This document shows, piece after piece, positions 1-9,530 of a stretch of DNA of 46,528 nucleotides. Under the pieces are notes generated by a model. The model was not told the origin of the DNA and did no database searches. It was given only the letters and a program-made list of their open reading frames with translations. Source of the stretch: an uncultured Eubacteriales bacterium (GTDB taxonomy: Bacteria; Bacillota; Clostridia; Oscillospirales; CAG-272). Each line of letters begins with the position of its first letter. Position 1 is the first letter of the stretch. The translations under genes were made by a program, and so were the position numbers. Location of the stretch: contig CAJUIQ010000004.1 of the NCBI GenBank assembly GCA_910586545.1, positions 31,131-77,658 of the forward strand, given 5' to 3'.

Positions 1-1
1 G

Positions 2-655
2 GCACACGCACCGTATACCCTGAATCCAGCTTCTGAAGTAGACCGAATCCGGGACTATACCAGAGAAGCTATGGCGGAGGATATTTCCGTGCTGGAGGAA
101 ATCCCTGGCGCTCTATATAATTTTCATCCTGGCGCCCATGTAGGGATCGGCGTAGAAGCCGGAATTGCCAATATTGCCGCGACCTTAAACGCGGTGATTA
201 CGCCGGGACAGAGCACCACGCTGCTTATTGAGACTATGGCTGGAAAAGGAACAGAGCTTGGCAGAACATTTGAAGAGGTTCGTGCGATTATAGACAGTGT
301 GGACGCGTCTGTTCGCCCCCATGTGGGCGTCTGCTTGGATACCTGCCATATATCGGACGGCGGTTACGATATTGCTGGAGAAACAGATGCGGTTCTGGAA
401 CATTTTGATCATACAATTGGAATCCAACTGCTGCGGGCCGTGCACTTAAACGACAGCAAAAATCCGGTGGGCGCCGCCAAGGACCGTCATGAGAAAATTG
501 GAGAAGGATTTTTAGGTCTTGCGGGAATTACAAACATCATCAATCATCCATTGCTGCGGAACTTGCCTTTTTACCTGGAAACACCCAATGAATTGGATGG
601 ATACGCGAGAGAAATCGCTCTGCTGCGCAGTCAGCGTACAGAATCAAAAGGTTAA
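2..655 (+). CDS. nfo: Endonuclease IV (AP endonuclease family 2), 5'-truncated by window edge
   Basis: The reading frame is open from base 2 and continues upstream of the window, so only the last 217 or so residues are visible. The first visible residues (AHAPYTLNPAS) match the family signature around the first metal-binding histidine of endonuclease IV. Later segments fit the TIM-barrel zinc sites: LLIETMAGKG, VGVCLDTCHISDGGYD, AVHLNDSKNPVG, DRHEKIGEG and PFYLETPN. The enzyme cleaves the backbone 5' of abasic sites in base excision repair, in the cytoplasm. The gene converges on recG and shares a hairpin terminator with it. The first internal ATG (position 71) is not the true start, because family motifs precede it. 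Confidence 0.95.
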   Translation, partial: AHAPYTLNPASEVDRIRDYTREAMAEDISVLEEIPGALYNFHPGAHVGIGVEAGIANIAATLNAVITPGQSTTLLIETMAGKGTELGRTFEEVRAIIDSVDASVRPHVGVCLDTCHISDGGYDIAGETDAVLEHFDHTIGIQLLRAVHLNDSKNPVGAAKDRHEKIGEGFLGLAGITNIINHPLLRNLPFYLETPNELDGYAREIALLRSQRTESKG

Positions 656-681
656 AAAAGAGGGGATTTCCCCTCTTTTTT
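654..681. terminator. Bidirectional hairpin terminator between nfo and recG
   Basis: An A-run, an 8-base stem arm (AGAGGGGA), its complement and a T-run form a symmetrical hairpin, so it can terminate transcription from both sides. Both stop codons touch the structure, which is the compact convergent arrangement seen elsewhere in this window. Confidence 0.85.
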
Positions 682-2869
682 AACTAATTGTGTGCAAAGA
701 AGATTGCATTATATGAGAGATATATACCCCAAGGAGTCGATTCTCCGGCAGCGCTAAATCCGGATCTACGGCAATTAAAGTTCCAGCGGCCTGAACGGCA
801 GCAGAGATAAGAGTTGTATCACTGCAGTTGGCGGAAAATACTAGCGCCGGCCCTCCATGCTGCCGGAAGGTTCCTTCTGAAGAGAAAAAGTCTCCTGGTC
901 CCCGCAGACGCAGATCCTCTTCTGCAATTTGAAATCCATCGTTGGTGCGGCACATGACAGATAGACGCTGTCTGGAGGTGTCTGTAACCGCATCGGATAC
1001 CAAGACGCAGTAAGATTTCGCTTTGCCACGGCCAACTCGTCCCCGCAGCTGATGTAGCTGTGCGAGGCCAAAGCGTTCTGCGTTTTCCACGATCATCAAG
1101 GTAGCCTGCGGCACGTTGACACCTACCTCGATCACCGTTGTGGAGACCAGTACGTCTGACTCTCCTTTATAAAAAGCATCCATTGCCCGTTCTTTTTCTG
1201 CTGCCTTCATTTTTCCGTGAACCAGGCCTACGTTAAGTTCTGGAAGCATAGATTGCAGCATTGCCGCATGTTCTGTAGCAGACTTAAGGGGAAGTTCTTC
1301 TACTGCCTCTGTGAAGAAGTCAATATTGGAAAGCTCTTCTGTATTCTCTGCAGGTTTTTTCTTTTTTTGACTTTCTTCAATAGCCGGACACACTACATAG
1401 GTTCTATGCCCCGCTTCTTTTTGCTTGCGGATAAAGCCAATCAGTCGGGTGCGATAGCCTTCATTCACGGCAAAGGTGTCAATTTTTTGCCGGCCGGGAG
1501 GCATTTCGTCCAGGCGGGAAATATCCAAATCTCCGAAAAGAACCAGGGAAAGCGTGCGTGGAATAGGGGTAGCGCTCATCACAAGGGTGTGGGCTTGTCC
1601 TGCTTTTTCCCGGAGCAAGGCGCGCTGGTTGACGCCAAACCGATGCTGTTCATCGGTGATAACAAGACCCAGAGCAGAAAAAGAGACGGCCTCTGATAAT
1701 AGAGCATGGGTGCCGATGACAAAGTCAACCCGGTCGGCATCACCAGCCAGAGCGGCATGAATTTTACGTTTTTGCGCTGCGGGGACAGACCCGGTAAGCA
1801 GGGCGACGCGATAGCCCAGACTTTCAAAAAGGGGCCCCAGTTCGCTGTAGTGCTGTTGGGCCAGAATTTCAGTAGGCGCCATCAGTGCGCACTGATACCC
1901 GTTTTGTAAGGCGATATAAGCGGCACAGGCGGCTACCGCTGTTTTACCGGAGCCAACATCTCCGCATAAAATTCGGCACATGGGCGTTCCGGATCCAAGA
2001 TCGGCAGCAATTTCCTCTGCGGCGCGCTGTTGTGCGCCAGTAAGCTTATAGGGGAATTTTGCCAGAAGTGGGGCAAGATCATTTTTTGTTAGGAGAGGCG
2101 CAGCCTCTCCCCTTTTGCCGGTTTTAATATAAGCCATCGCAGCAGCGGTACAGAACAGTTCGTCGAAGGCAAACCGTCGGCGGGCGCTTTCTAATGCTTC
2201 TAAACTTTCAGGAAAATGAATGTTTGTAATAGCGAAGCCCAAGGTGCAGAGGTTATTGGCTTGAAGTACGTTTGGAGGGAGATGGTCTGTCATTTGAACC
2301 GCTGCCGCTTTCAGCCCATCTCGAATTAAAGAGGCCAGATATTTTTGGGTCAGACCTGCGCACAGGGGATATACCGGAACGATGGGAGGCAGGACTGTGT
2401 CCTCCGTCCACACTTCCTGAACGGGCGCTGTCAGTTTCAGAACGCCACGTTCCATGGTGGGTCTTCCCCAAAATCGGAAGGTGGACCCAGTGTGGAACAC
2501 ATCCCGCAGATACGGCTGATTAAAATAAGTAATTTCGCACACACCTGTTTCATCAAAAGCGCGAAACCGCAGGATGCTCATACCTCTTCGGATTACTTTA
2601 TAAATAGGTTCCCCGGCAACGGTCAGAAGAAAAGCGCAGGGCGGCGCCGATAGTTTCTTTTCGGCGCCGCCCGGTTCTGCTGGCAGAGGCTGACTACAAA
2701 GGACAGCGGCATCTGCCAGCGTTTTTATGTCCGCCTTGTTTTGGTAAGCTCTGGGATAATAATGGAGCAAATCCTTTATTGTCACGATCCCGGCCGCGGC
2801 TAGGGAGGCGCTTTTGGCCGGCCCTACGCCGCGCAGGGTGCTGACCGGACTGTCTATACAAATTTTCAA
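680..2869 (-). CDS. recG: ATP-dependent DNA helicase RecG
   Basis: Superfamily 2 helicase of 729 residues (usual RecG about 690) that remodels stalled forks and Holliday junctions. Visible in order: an N-terminal helix-hairpin-helix-like start (STLRGVGPAKS), the OB-fold wedge around residues 60-160, Walker A GDVGSGKT near 304, the DEQH box near 402, SATPIPRTL, and the C-terminal lobe with HQLRGRVGRG near 605-615. The start is TTG with AGGAAGAG a few bases upstream; no better ATG precedes the motifs. It is the last gene of a probable minus-strand operon, 20 bp after mltG. Acidic insert residues around 510 (EESQKKKKPAE) lengthen it slightly. Nothing essential appears to be missing. Confidence 0.97.
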   Translation of the reverse strand: MKICIDSPVSTLRGVGPAKSASLAAAGIVTIKDLLHYYPRAYQNKADIKTLADAAVLCSQPLPAEPGGAEKKLSAPPCAFLLTVAGEPIYKVIRRGMSILRFRAFDETGVCEITYFNQPYLRDVFHTGSTFRFWGRPTMERGVLKLTAPVQEVWTEDTVLPPIVPVYPLCAGLTQKYLASLIRDGLKAAAVQMTDHLPPNVLQANNLCTLGFAITNIHFPESLEALESARRRFAFDELFCTAAAMAYIKTGKRGEAAPLLTKNDLAPLLAKFPYKLTGAQQRAAEEIAADLGSGTPMCRILCGDVGSGKTAVAACAAYIALQNGYQCALMAPTEILAQQHYSELGPLFESLGYRVALLTGSVPAAQKRKIHAALAGDADRVDFVIGTHALLSEAVSFSALGLVITDEQHRFGVNQRALLREKAGQAHTLVMSATPIPRTLSLVLFGDLDISRLDEMPPGRQKIDTFAVNEGYRTRLIGFIRKQKEAGHRTYVVCPAIEESQKKKKPAENTEELSNIDFFTEAVEELPLKSATEHAAMLQSMLPELNVGLVHGKMKAAEKERAMDAFYKGESDVLVSTTVIEVGVNVPQATLMIVENAERFGLAQLHQLRGRVGRGKAKSYCVLVSDAVTDTSRQRLSVMCRTNDGFQIAEEDLRLRGPGDFFSSEGTFRQHGGPALVFSANCSDTTLISAAVQAAGTLIAVDPDLALPENRLLGVYISHIMQSSLHTIS

Positions 2870-2889
2870 AACGCTCTTCCTTCTGTATT

Positions 2890-4485
2890 TTAGTTTGTCT
2901 GCTGGCTGTTATTTATTTGAGCGACCTGCTGAATATTCCGGTTATGCTCTACAAGGGTTGACGCGTAGAAGGTCATTCCATTATTTGCAGAGACAAAATA
3001 ATAATAATTGGAGTCCATAGGATATAGTGCATATCGGATAGCGCTGGCGCTAGGATTAGAAATAGGTCCCGGAGGCAGCCCATTGTGCAGGTATGTGTTA
3101 TAGGGACTATCTGTGTTGTTGTTATCATCTGGGGTGATGGTTTTGGGGCGCTCTCCGGTGATCATCTGCATTGCGTATGCAGTACTTGCATCACTCTGCA
3201 GCTTGGGATGCAGATCCGGACGGTTAAGACGGTTGTGAAATACAGAAGAGATTTTTCTGTAATCGTCTGCTGTGCCGGCTTCCTTTTCGATTAAGGAAGC
3301 GATGGACAGAATCTGGTCTATAGAATATCCAAGTTCCGCGGCGCGGGTTCGGTAGTCTTCTACAAACACCTGATTAAACCTAGACAGCAGTTTGTCTATA
3401 ACAGTGACTTCGCTGGAGCTGTTGTAAAATTGATACGTGTCCGGGAACAGATATCCATCTAGACGGTAGTATCGGCCCTCCGGAATACCGCCCGCTTCCA
3501 GTTCGTCAACAAACCAATAATCAAAATCATAATTATTGATAACATCTATATAGGTTTCGCGTTCACCAATTCCATAAGAAACCATTAAATCAATGATTTC
3601 ATCAGTAGTATATCCTTCTGGGATGGTGATCCAACTGGTACCCTCTGCCGCTTTGGGTTTAAATTCTTGTCGTAGTTCGTCATAGCTCATAGAAGGAGAG
3701 ACGGTGTAGTCCCCGGCTAAATAATCGCCGGCTTCTTTTTTTACCGCCGCATATAACTTGAAAATATTTGGATAGGAGATAATGCCGTTATCATATAAGA
3801 TGGTGGCAATATCCTGGGTGGTGGCATCTTCCGGTATGGTTATATCCACTGTGTCCTCGCTTTTCACAAAAGCAAAGACATCATTGCCTACACGAATAAC
3901 AAATATTGAAATAAAAATTGCTACTACCAAAACCAGCACGATGTAGGTAATGGCTTTTACAGAGTTGGCCATCATATCCGCGCCTAGCCGGGACAGACCT
4001 GCTTTTTTGTCTGCCGGCCTTGCAGCGGGCTGACTTTGAGATGGCGTTGGAGTTCCTGCACTTTCGGCAGCTCTGCGCGCGGCATAAGCTGGATTTTCCC
4101 GCTTCTTCGCCGCTGGTGCGGCGGGAGCGACAGGCCTTGGTGAAGCGGACGAAACAGGAGCTGCCTGCTTGCTTTGCACTGGCGTTTTTTGTACCTTTGC
4201 GGCGGTGTTGATTTTTACAGTAGGCGCTGCCGGACCAGACTCAGCTGTGCTATTTTTTGCGCCGTTCTGGCTAGCGCTGCGCCGATTGACATAGGCAGGG
4301 GCGCTGCTTTTCGGAGAGGAATTGGAGGCATAAATGCGAGAGGGCCTGTCTGCCTGTCCCACATCAGACGCCGGCTTGCCCGGAATATGTGCGGACTGTG
4401 AAGCGTCTGCTTTTTTCTTTTGGAAGAGCTTTTCGTTGTCCTCCCCCAGATTGTTATCCGGGCCTTGCTCTGGATTTTTGTACAT
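2890..4485 (-). CDS. mltG: Endolytic transglycosylase MltG (YceG-like)
   Basis: Membrane-bound lytic transglycosylase that cuts nascent glycan strands during peptidoglycan synthesis; 531 residues. The first 175 or so residues are a low-complexity Ser/Ala/Pro/Lys-rich cytoplasmic tail. One transmembrane helix follows (about 179-200), then an extracytoplasmic LysM-like region and the YceG catalytic domain. The catalytic glutamate sits in the LIEKEAG motif near 398, and the SPYNTY...GLPPGPI signature near 465 is intact. An ATG start has GAGG seven bases upstream. The long cytoplasmic tail is longer than in proteobacterial MltG (about 340 residues) but is common in Clostridia. It lies between the CPBP protease and recG on the same strand. 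Confidence 0.95.
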   Translation of the reverse strand: MYKNPEQGPDNNLGEDNEKLFQKKKADASQSAHIPGKPASDVGQADRPSRIYASNSSPKSSAPAYVNRRSASQNGAKNSTAESGPAAPTVKINTAAKVQKTPVQSKQAAPVSSASPRPVAPAAPAAKKRENPAYAARRAAESAGTPTPSQSQPAARPADKKAGLSRLGADMMANSVKAITYIVLVLVVAIFISIFVIRVGNDVFAFVKSEDTVDITIPEDATTQDIATILYDNGIISYPNIFKLYAAVKKEAGDYLAGDYTVSPSMSYDELRQEFKPKAAEGTSWITIPEGYTTDEIIDLMVSYGIGERETYIDVINNYDFDYWFVDELEAGGIPEGRYYRLDGYLFPDTYQFYNSSSEVTVIDKLLSRFNQVFVEDYRTRAAELGYSIDQILSIASLIEKEAGTADDYRKISSVFHNRLNRPDLHPKLQSDASTAYAMQMITGERPKTITPDDNNNTDSPYNTYLHNGLPPGPISNPSASAIRYALYPMDSNYYYFVSANNGMTFYASTLVEHNRNIQQVAQINNSQQTN

Positions 4486-4541
4486 AAGTTACCTCGTTTC
4501 TCCCGCCTGTTTGATTTAGCTGGCGGAACAGACATCAGTCG

Positions 4542-5447
4542 TTATAGAAATACAGTGAGAATGACTGCAAAAACAGCGAATAGAATAAAAGTCGGAGACA
4601 GATATGCTTGAGCCGGCAGAGAAAGCTCTCCAGGCTGTCTTTTGCGGATCATCGGGGATGGTCGATTCATAACTCCGTATCCATAATAGAGTTTTTCAGC
4701 TCTGCTGAAAAACAAAATAGCAGATACAAACATGATTACCCCGATTAGAAACGCAAGAAGAATCAGTCCGCCGCTGTGCTTTCCGGCAATACGGTACAGA
4801 TATGTTTCAAAAAACAATACAAAGGTGTTATTAGCCGCGTGAATCAAGATAGAGGGCATTAAAGAGCGGGTGGCACCTGCAGTCAGAGCAAGTACAACGC
4901 CCATAAAAAAGTAAATCGGCAGTCGTACAAAACTGAAATGCATCAACGCAAAACATAGAGAACTCATAATTACCGCCACAGATGCTCCATACGAACTGTA
5001 CTCGGCAGACAAGATTCCACGAAAAAGAAATTCTTCCAGCAGTGCCGGCAACAAGGCAAAGACAATCAAAAGATAAATCCGACTGGTGTCTGCATCTCCT
5101 GCGGTACTGGAAAGCGCAGACGCGATAAATGCCTCAGGAAAAAGATAATACATCACAAGGCTTAGCACAATACCGCCTGCTGTCATAAATAGAAAAGCCC
5201 ATATTGTGATCGTTATATGACGGGTTTTCATCATTTTGATCCGCAGCTCCTTGCCATAGCTGCCGCCGCGCAATATACAGAAAAACGCAGCGGGTACGCC
5301 AAGGATAATGAGCTCTAACACCATGATGGTGAGATACACATTTGTGTTTTTGGATATAGCTTCTATATCAATGAGATTCGCCCCACAAAGCAGTGCGCTG
5401 ATAACTATGAGCAACGCGGGGGCGGCATGTATTCCTTTTATTTTCAC
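4542..5447 (-). CDS. CPBP family intramembrane metalloprotease (CAAX-protease type)
   Basis: Polytopic membrane protein of 301 residues with the three Abi/CPBP motifs: EEFLFRG (about 136-142), FALMH and HAANN. These supply the glutamates and histidines of the intramembrane zinc site. Substrates in bacteria are mostly unknown; relatives process peptides or confer bacteriocin immunity. I chose a GTG start at 5447. It overlaps the TGA stop of the upstream cyclo-ligase gene and has GAGGG seven bases before it, which indicates translational coupling. A frame-compatible ATG at 5489 would overlap the previous gene by 46 bp and lacks a clear ribosome site. Confidence 0.88.
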   Translation of the reverse strand: MKIKGIHAAPALLIVISALLCGANLIDIEAISKNTNVYLTIMVLELIILGVPAAFFCILRGGSYGKELRIKMMKTRHITITIWAFLFMTAGGIVLSLVMYYLFPEAFIASALSSTAGDADTSRIYLLIVFALLPALLEEFLFRGILSAEYSSYGASVAVIMSSLCFALMHFSFVRLPIYFFMGVVLALTAGATRSLMPSILIHAANNTFVLFFETYLYRIAGKHSGGLILLAFLIGVIMFVSAILFFSRAEKLYYGYGVMNRPSPMIRKRQPGELSLPAQAYLSPTFILFAVFAVILTVFL

Positions 5448-6046
5448 CGGGGGACCCTCACATTTTTCTCTGTCAGCAGGATATCGCACCGGATATCAAA
5501 CCGCCCGCGAGGTACATCGGGGACAATACAGTCGCTGTAAATTACACCCACACGGCATCCATGGAAGGTGGAAAGATAGCGGTCGTAGAAGCCCATTCCG
5601 TAGCCTAAGCGATAGCCTTGCCGATCGTATACCAATCCTGGCACAAAACACACTGCGCTGTTGGAATGGGCAGCATGATCGTATATAGGCAGATCGGCCC
5701 GCGGTTCGCGAATGCCGTATGTTGATACGGAAAGCTCTGACAGAGAGGTTACAAAATGATACTCCATGGTTTTGTTTTGCTTATCGCATCTTGGAAATGC
5801 AATTTGTTTTCCTTTTTGCATTGCCGCTCTTGCGATAGGTAAAACATCAATTTCCTGTTCCATAGGGGCATAGAGCAGCACAATATCCGCGTAGCGAAAG
5901 CTGACTAAATCCAGCGCGGCCTGACAGATTGCATCGTCCCGCTGGGCGCGCTCCTCTTTGGAAAAGCTTTGACGCAACGCTTTGTACTGCCGGCGCATCT
6001 GGTCTTTTCTTTCTTTTAATGGGTGAGCAGGCGCATTGTTTTTCAT
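5444..6046 (-). CDS. 5-formyltetrahydrofolate cyclo-ligase
   Basis: Converts 5-formyl-THF to 5,10-methenyl-THF with ATP, salvaging folate in one-carbon metabolism. The 200-residue protein has the N-terminal basic helix (RRQYKALRQSF), the VLLYAPMEQEID region and the diagnostic RLGYGMGFYDRY loop near 147-157 that binds ATP phosphate. Its ATG overlaps the stop of the DJ-1 gene by four bases (ATGA), and its stop overlaps the GTG of the CPBP gene, so three genes are coupled. Length and motifs are normal for the family. Confidence 0.95.
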   Translation of the reverse strand: MKNNAPAHPLKERKDQMRRQYKALRQSFSKEERAQRDDAICQAALDLVSFRYADIVLLYAPMEQEIDVLPIARAAMQKGKQIAFPRCDKQNKTMEYHFVTSLSELSVSTYGIREPRADLPIYDHAAHSNSAVCFVPGLVYDRQGYRLGYGMGFYDRYLSTFHGCRVGVIYSDCIVPDVPRGRFDIRCDILLTEKNVRVPR

Positions 6047-6585
6047 GGATAGATTGCCTCGCGTACAGCGTTTGCCACATCTGAGCCCCGCAGCGCTTCA
6101 ATCAGTGCGAGAGCAAATTCTCCCGCATATCCTGCCGCTTTCCCGGTGATAAACATTCCGTCCCGTACAACGCCGGTTTTTTCCAGGATAGCGCCATGCA
6201 GGTCCTTTTCAAATCCAGGATAGCATACGGCGTGTCTGCCCTGCAGCAGGCCCCGTTTGCCGGGAATCATAGGAGCGGCGCAAATTGCGGCAATATAACG
6301 GTTATTTTCTACCGCGAAGGAAAGCGCTGCCTGTACAATAGGGCTTTCATCCAGATTTTTGGCGCCGGGCATACCGCCGGGCAGCACAAGCATCTCCAGA
6401 TCGGCTGGGCATTTTGAAAAATCTTGCTCAGTAACGTCGGTTTCTACCGGGATTCCATGAGCGCCGCAGATTACTTTGCCGCCAATGCCTACGGTGGTAA
6501 CAGGGATAGACGCGCGGCGAAGCAAATCCACCGGCGTCAGCGCCTCCACTTCTTCAAAACCTTGGGCTAAAAATAAGTATACCAT
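6043..6585 (-). CDS. DJ-1/PfpI family protein
   Basis: 180-residue flavodoxin-like protein of the DJ-1/YajL/ThiJ group. The start VYLFLAQGFEEVEALTPVD is typical, with the conserved glutamate (FEEVEA). The nucleophile-elbow cysteine is in AAICAAP near 100. Proposed family roles include glyoxalase or deglycase-like activity and oxidative-stress protection; the actual reaction here cannot be read from sequence. ATG start with GAGG seven bases upstream. It is the first gene of the probable operon running to recG; 113 bp separate it from ftsK. Confidence 0.92.
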   Translation of the reverse strand: MVYLFLAQGFEEVEALTPVDLLRRASIPVTTVGIGGKVICGAHGIPVETDVTEQDFSKCPADLEMLVLPGGMPGAKNLDESPIVQAALSFAVENNRYIAAICAAPMIPGKRGLLQGRHAVCYPGFEKDLHGAILEKTGVVRDGMFITGKAAGYAGEFALALIEALRGSDVANAVREAIYP

Positions 6586-6639
6586 ACGAGTGCCTCGCTT
6601 TTCGTAGGATTTACAGATTTATTCTGCAAGAAAATTTTT

Positions 6640-6688
6640 GGGAGCCGCCTTTTTTCTATTATTCTATTCTGTCTATTTTGCGGCTCCC
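6640..6688. other. Long-loop inverted repeat between ftsK and the DJ-1 gene
   Basis: GGGAGCCGC and its exact complement are separated by a 31-base T/A-rich loop. On the minus strand the second arm is followed by AAAAATTTTC, which is a poor U-tract. It may be an ftsK terminator, or processing or attenuation before the DJ-1 operon. The loop is unusually long for an intrinsic terminator. Confidence 0.4.
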
Positions 6689-6698
6689 TGGGTTTGCA

Positions 6699-9350
6699 TT
6701 ATTCCTGGGGATCTTCGCTTTTCAGTACGAGCTCCATATAATCCTGCTTGGTAATTAGCAGTTCGCGCGGCTTTTGTCCGTCCGGCGCGCTGACATACCC
6801 CATTTGTTCTAATTTATCAATAATTTTTGCGGCTCTTCCGTATCCAATAGACAAACGACGTTGGAGCAGGGAAGTAGATACCTTGCCGCTTTCAAAAGCC
6901 ACATCCAGGGCGGAGCGGATAAGAGGATCATTTTCTCCGGCGTCTCCGGAGACTGCTCCACCACTGCCTTTTTTTACACCGCACATGGCAGCTTCTTCTT
7001 CAATTTGCTTCATGACGTCGTCGCTGTAGGCGGTGCCGCCTGCAGCGTTATATTGTTTGATATAAGAGACCACGGCGTCCACTTCTTTTTCCGATACAAA
7101 AGCGCCTTGCACACGCATTGGCTTGGACGCTCCTACCGGGCTGTAAAGCATATCGCCTCGACCAATTAGATTTTCCGCGCCGCTTCTGTCAATGATGGTT
7201 CTGGAGTCTACCTGAGATGCTACGGTAAAGGCGATACGGGAGGGGATGTTTGCTTTGATTACGCCCGTAATAACATCCACGGAAGGACGCTGGGTACCTA
7301 TAATCAAGTGCATACCCGCCGCCCGGGCTTTTGCAGCCAGGCGGGCGATAGAGGTTTCCACGTCGTCCGGCGCGGTAGACATCAGGTCTGCAAGCTCGTC
7401 AATGACAATAACGATTTGCGGCATATATTCGTATTCCGGATCATTTTGGGTGATTTCGTTAAAGGATGCAATATCCCGCACGCCGACTGCTTCGATTAGT
7501 CCAAACCGGCGTTCCATTTCGTTGACGGCCCAGGTAAGGGACCCGGCGGCCTTTTTGGGATCGCTGACTACCGGTACCAGCAGATGCGGCAGCCCGTTAT
7601 AAATATTGAATTCCACTTTTTTGGGGTCAATCAGAATGAGCTGCACTTCCGAAGGCTTGGCTTTATACAGAAGAGAAATCAGAAGACAGTTAATACAAAC
7701 AGACTTTCCCATACCAGTGGCGCCTGCAATGAGCAGGTGGGGCATTTTTTTAATGTCCATAATCACTGGTTCGCCTGCCACATTTTCTCCCAGAGAGGTG
7801 GTGATCTTGCTGGGATTTTTCTGAAATGGCTCCGTTTCCAGAAGACTGCGCAGATATACTGTTTCCGCCGTTTTGTTAGGGACTTCAATACCTACAGCGG
7901 CTTTGCCGGGAATCGGCGCTTCAATCCGCACGCCGGTGGTAGCAAGATTGAGGGCGATATCGTCTACCAAATTGGCAATGGAGCGCACGCGTGTGCCCGC
8001 TTCCGGCAGCAGTTCATATCGCGTAATGGTAGGGCCTCTGGACGCGCCTACAATTTTCGTTTTTACGTTAAAGCTGGCCAGCACACTTACCAGGCGGGAG
8101 GCATTTTCATGCAGTTCTTCCCGGATATTATCGCTTTTTTTATGGTCTGCCGCGCTGAGCAAAGACAGAGGCGGAAAATGATATTCTGGCTCAGGCACAG
8201 GCTCCGGCTTTGCGGGCTCGGCTGTTGCCACAGTGTCGCGCTGCAAAGGCAATTCGGCGGCAGGCTCTGGATGCGTATTATTTCCATCATTTCCGTCGCC
8301 GGCCCCCAGATAGGCGTCGGCAAGCTGATCCAATAGTCCTGCACTGTCCGGATCCACTTGGGAAGCTTCTTCTTCAAATTGTTCTTCGTGTTCGGGTGCG
8401 CTTGTACACACATGCGATTCGTCTTCACCCTGGGCAAAAATTTCTGCTTCCGCCTGCAGTTCCTGCGGCGTTTTTTCTTGCCGTGTCCGTTCCAGCACTT
8501 CTTCAAAAAGCGCCGCTTCCGGATTAACCTGAGGCGCGTCTGCTTCAGCCAAAACAGCAGGCGATTCTGCAGGATCTTCAAAATCTATGGGTACGTCTGT
8601 CTGGAACTTCTTTCTTCTTCCATGCACTACGGGCGCCGGCGCCGGTTCAGGATATACGGTTCTGTCCGGAACACGCCGGGGAATTTCATCCGGATCCCGG
8701 AACGCGGCGGCTATGGCGCCGGACTCTCTGGCTTCTTGTCTGCGCAGACGGGATTCTTTGGCTTTTGCAGAAAAGTAAACGTATACATATTTGGGCGTGA
8801 TTCCTGCGGCAAGCAGGATGCTGAGAATGAGCATGGCGATGATGAGTACGTAAGAACCCACCTTTTGAAAACATACAAGAAAGAATTCGCCCAGCAGCCC
8901 ACCGATCATACCGCCGCCCAGCAGTTCCGCACCCCGACGATACATATTGATCATGCTGAAAGAATCTATGGGAGACATAATTTCCAGCAGCATAGATGCG
9001 AGAATTACGGAGGCAATAGCAAAACCAGTACGCATGCCTAAGATGGTGTCTGCTTTATCGGCCAGCCACGCAATAGCAATATATGCCAAAAATACGGGAA
9101 TCACAAAAGCGGAACCGCCGAACAGGCCGGTGAGCAGTTTATAAATAAAGCCGATGACAATACCAGGATTTTCTCCCGCACCGCCTACAAAACAGACGAT
9201 GAGAAAAATTGCGCCAACCAGCATGAGGTAGGGGGCAATCTGAGACCAAAGGGAGCGACTTTCCGTTTTTTCAGATCCTTTCTTTGGAGATGTGCTTTTT
9301 TTGCTTGCGCCCCGTGGGGCGGTCTTTTTATTCTTTGTTTTTTGCGCCAT
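6699..9350 (-). CDS. ftsK: DNA translocase FtsK/SpoIIIE
   Basis: Septal DNA pump that clears chromosome from the division or sporulation septum. About 883 residues: a Lys-rich start, four membrane helices within about 30-190, an acidic/proline linker (about 200-430), then the motor with Walker A GATGMGKS near 541 and Walker B (VIVIDELADL). The C-terminal gamma winged helix (SLLQRRLSIGYGRAAKIIDK) recognises polar DNA motifs. I chose the ATG at 9350 (MAQKTKNKK). The frame is open to a TTG at 9413, but that codon has no ribosome site and adds a non-conserved 21 residues. The ATG has GGAAAGG about 12 bases upstream, so the start stays slightly uncertain. Confidence 0.95.
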   Translation of the reverse strand: MAQKTKNKKTAPRGASKKSTSPKKGSEKTESRSLWSQIAPYLMLVGAIFLIVCFVGGAGENPGIVIGFIYKLLTGLFGGSAFVIPVFLAYIAIAWLADKADTILGMRTGFAIASVILASMLLEIMSPIDSFSMINMYRRGAELLGGGMIGGLLGEFFLVCFQKVGSYVLIIAMLILSILLAAGITPKYVYVYFSAKAKESRLRRQEARESGAIAAAFRDPDEIPRRVPDRTVYPEPAPAPVVHGRRKKFQTDVPIDFEDPAESPAVLAEADAPQVNPEAALFEEVLERTRQEKTPQELQAEAEIFAQGEDESHVCTSAPEHEEQFEEEASQVDPDSAGLLDQLADAYLGAGDGNDGNNTHPEPAAELPLQRDTVATAEPAKPEPVPEPEYHFPPLSLLSAADHKKSDNIREELHENASRLVSVLASFNVKTKIVGASRGPTITRYELLPEAGTRVRSIANLVDDIALNLATTGVRIEAPIPGKAAVGIEVPNKTAETVYLRSLLETEPFQKNPSKITTSLGENVAGEPVIMDIKKMPHLLIAGATGMGKSVCINCLLISLLYKAKPSEVQLILIDPKKVEFNIYNGLPHLLVPVVSDPKKAAGSLTWAVNEMERRFGLIEAVGVRDIASFNEITQNDPEYEYMPQIVIVIDELADLMSTAPDDVETSIARLAAKARAAGMHLIIGTQRPSVDVITGVIKANIPSRIAFTVASQVDSRTIIDRSGAENLIGRGDMLYSPVGASKPMRVQGAFVSEKEVDAVVSYIKQYNAAGGTAYSDDVMKQIEEEAAMCGVKKGSGGAVSGDAGENDPLIRSALDVAFESGKVSTSLLQRRLSIGYGRAAKIIDKLEQMGYVSAPDGQKPRELLITKQDYMELVLKSEDPQE

Positions 9351-9475
9351 GGAACGACCATGCCTTTCCAAAATTTTATATGTTTGCAGATGTTTTTCAT
9401 AAACATCCGACAATATGTGAATACTATGATTTGCAGGGGACTTTCTGCACCTCGAGCGATAATAATCTACTTTAT

Positions 9476-9504
9476 ATAATAGCAGAATTTGCCTGCAAAT
9501 TCAA
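9476..9504 (-). promoter_or_regulatory. Predicted sigma-A promoter for ftsK
   Basis: On the minus strand, TTGAAT-N17-TATTAT. Transcription would start near 9469, giving an untranslated leader of about 120 bases before the ATG at 9350. This also makes the TTG at 9413 possible. Confidence 0.6.
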
Positions 9505-9530
9505 GGGATAATCAGAAAAAGGGTATAATT

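Noticed and set aside
7584..8336. 250-codon plus-strand frame opposite ftsK
   Set aside because: Overlaps conserved FtsK motor coding sequence; no protein features of its own.
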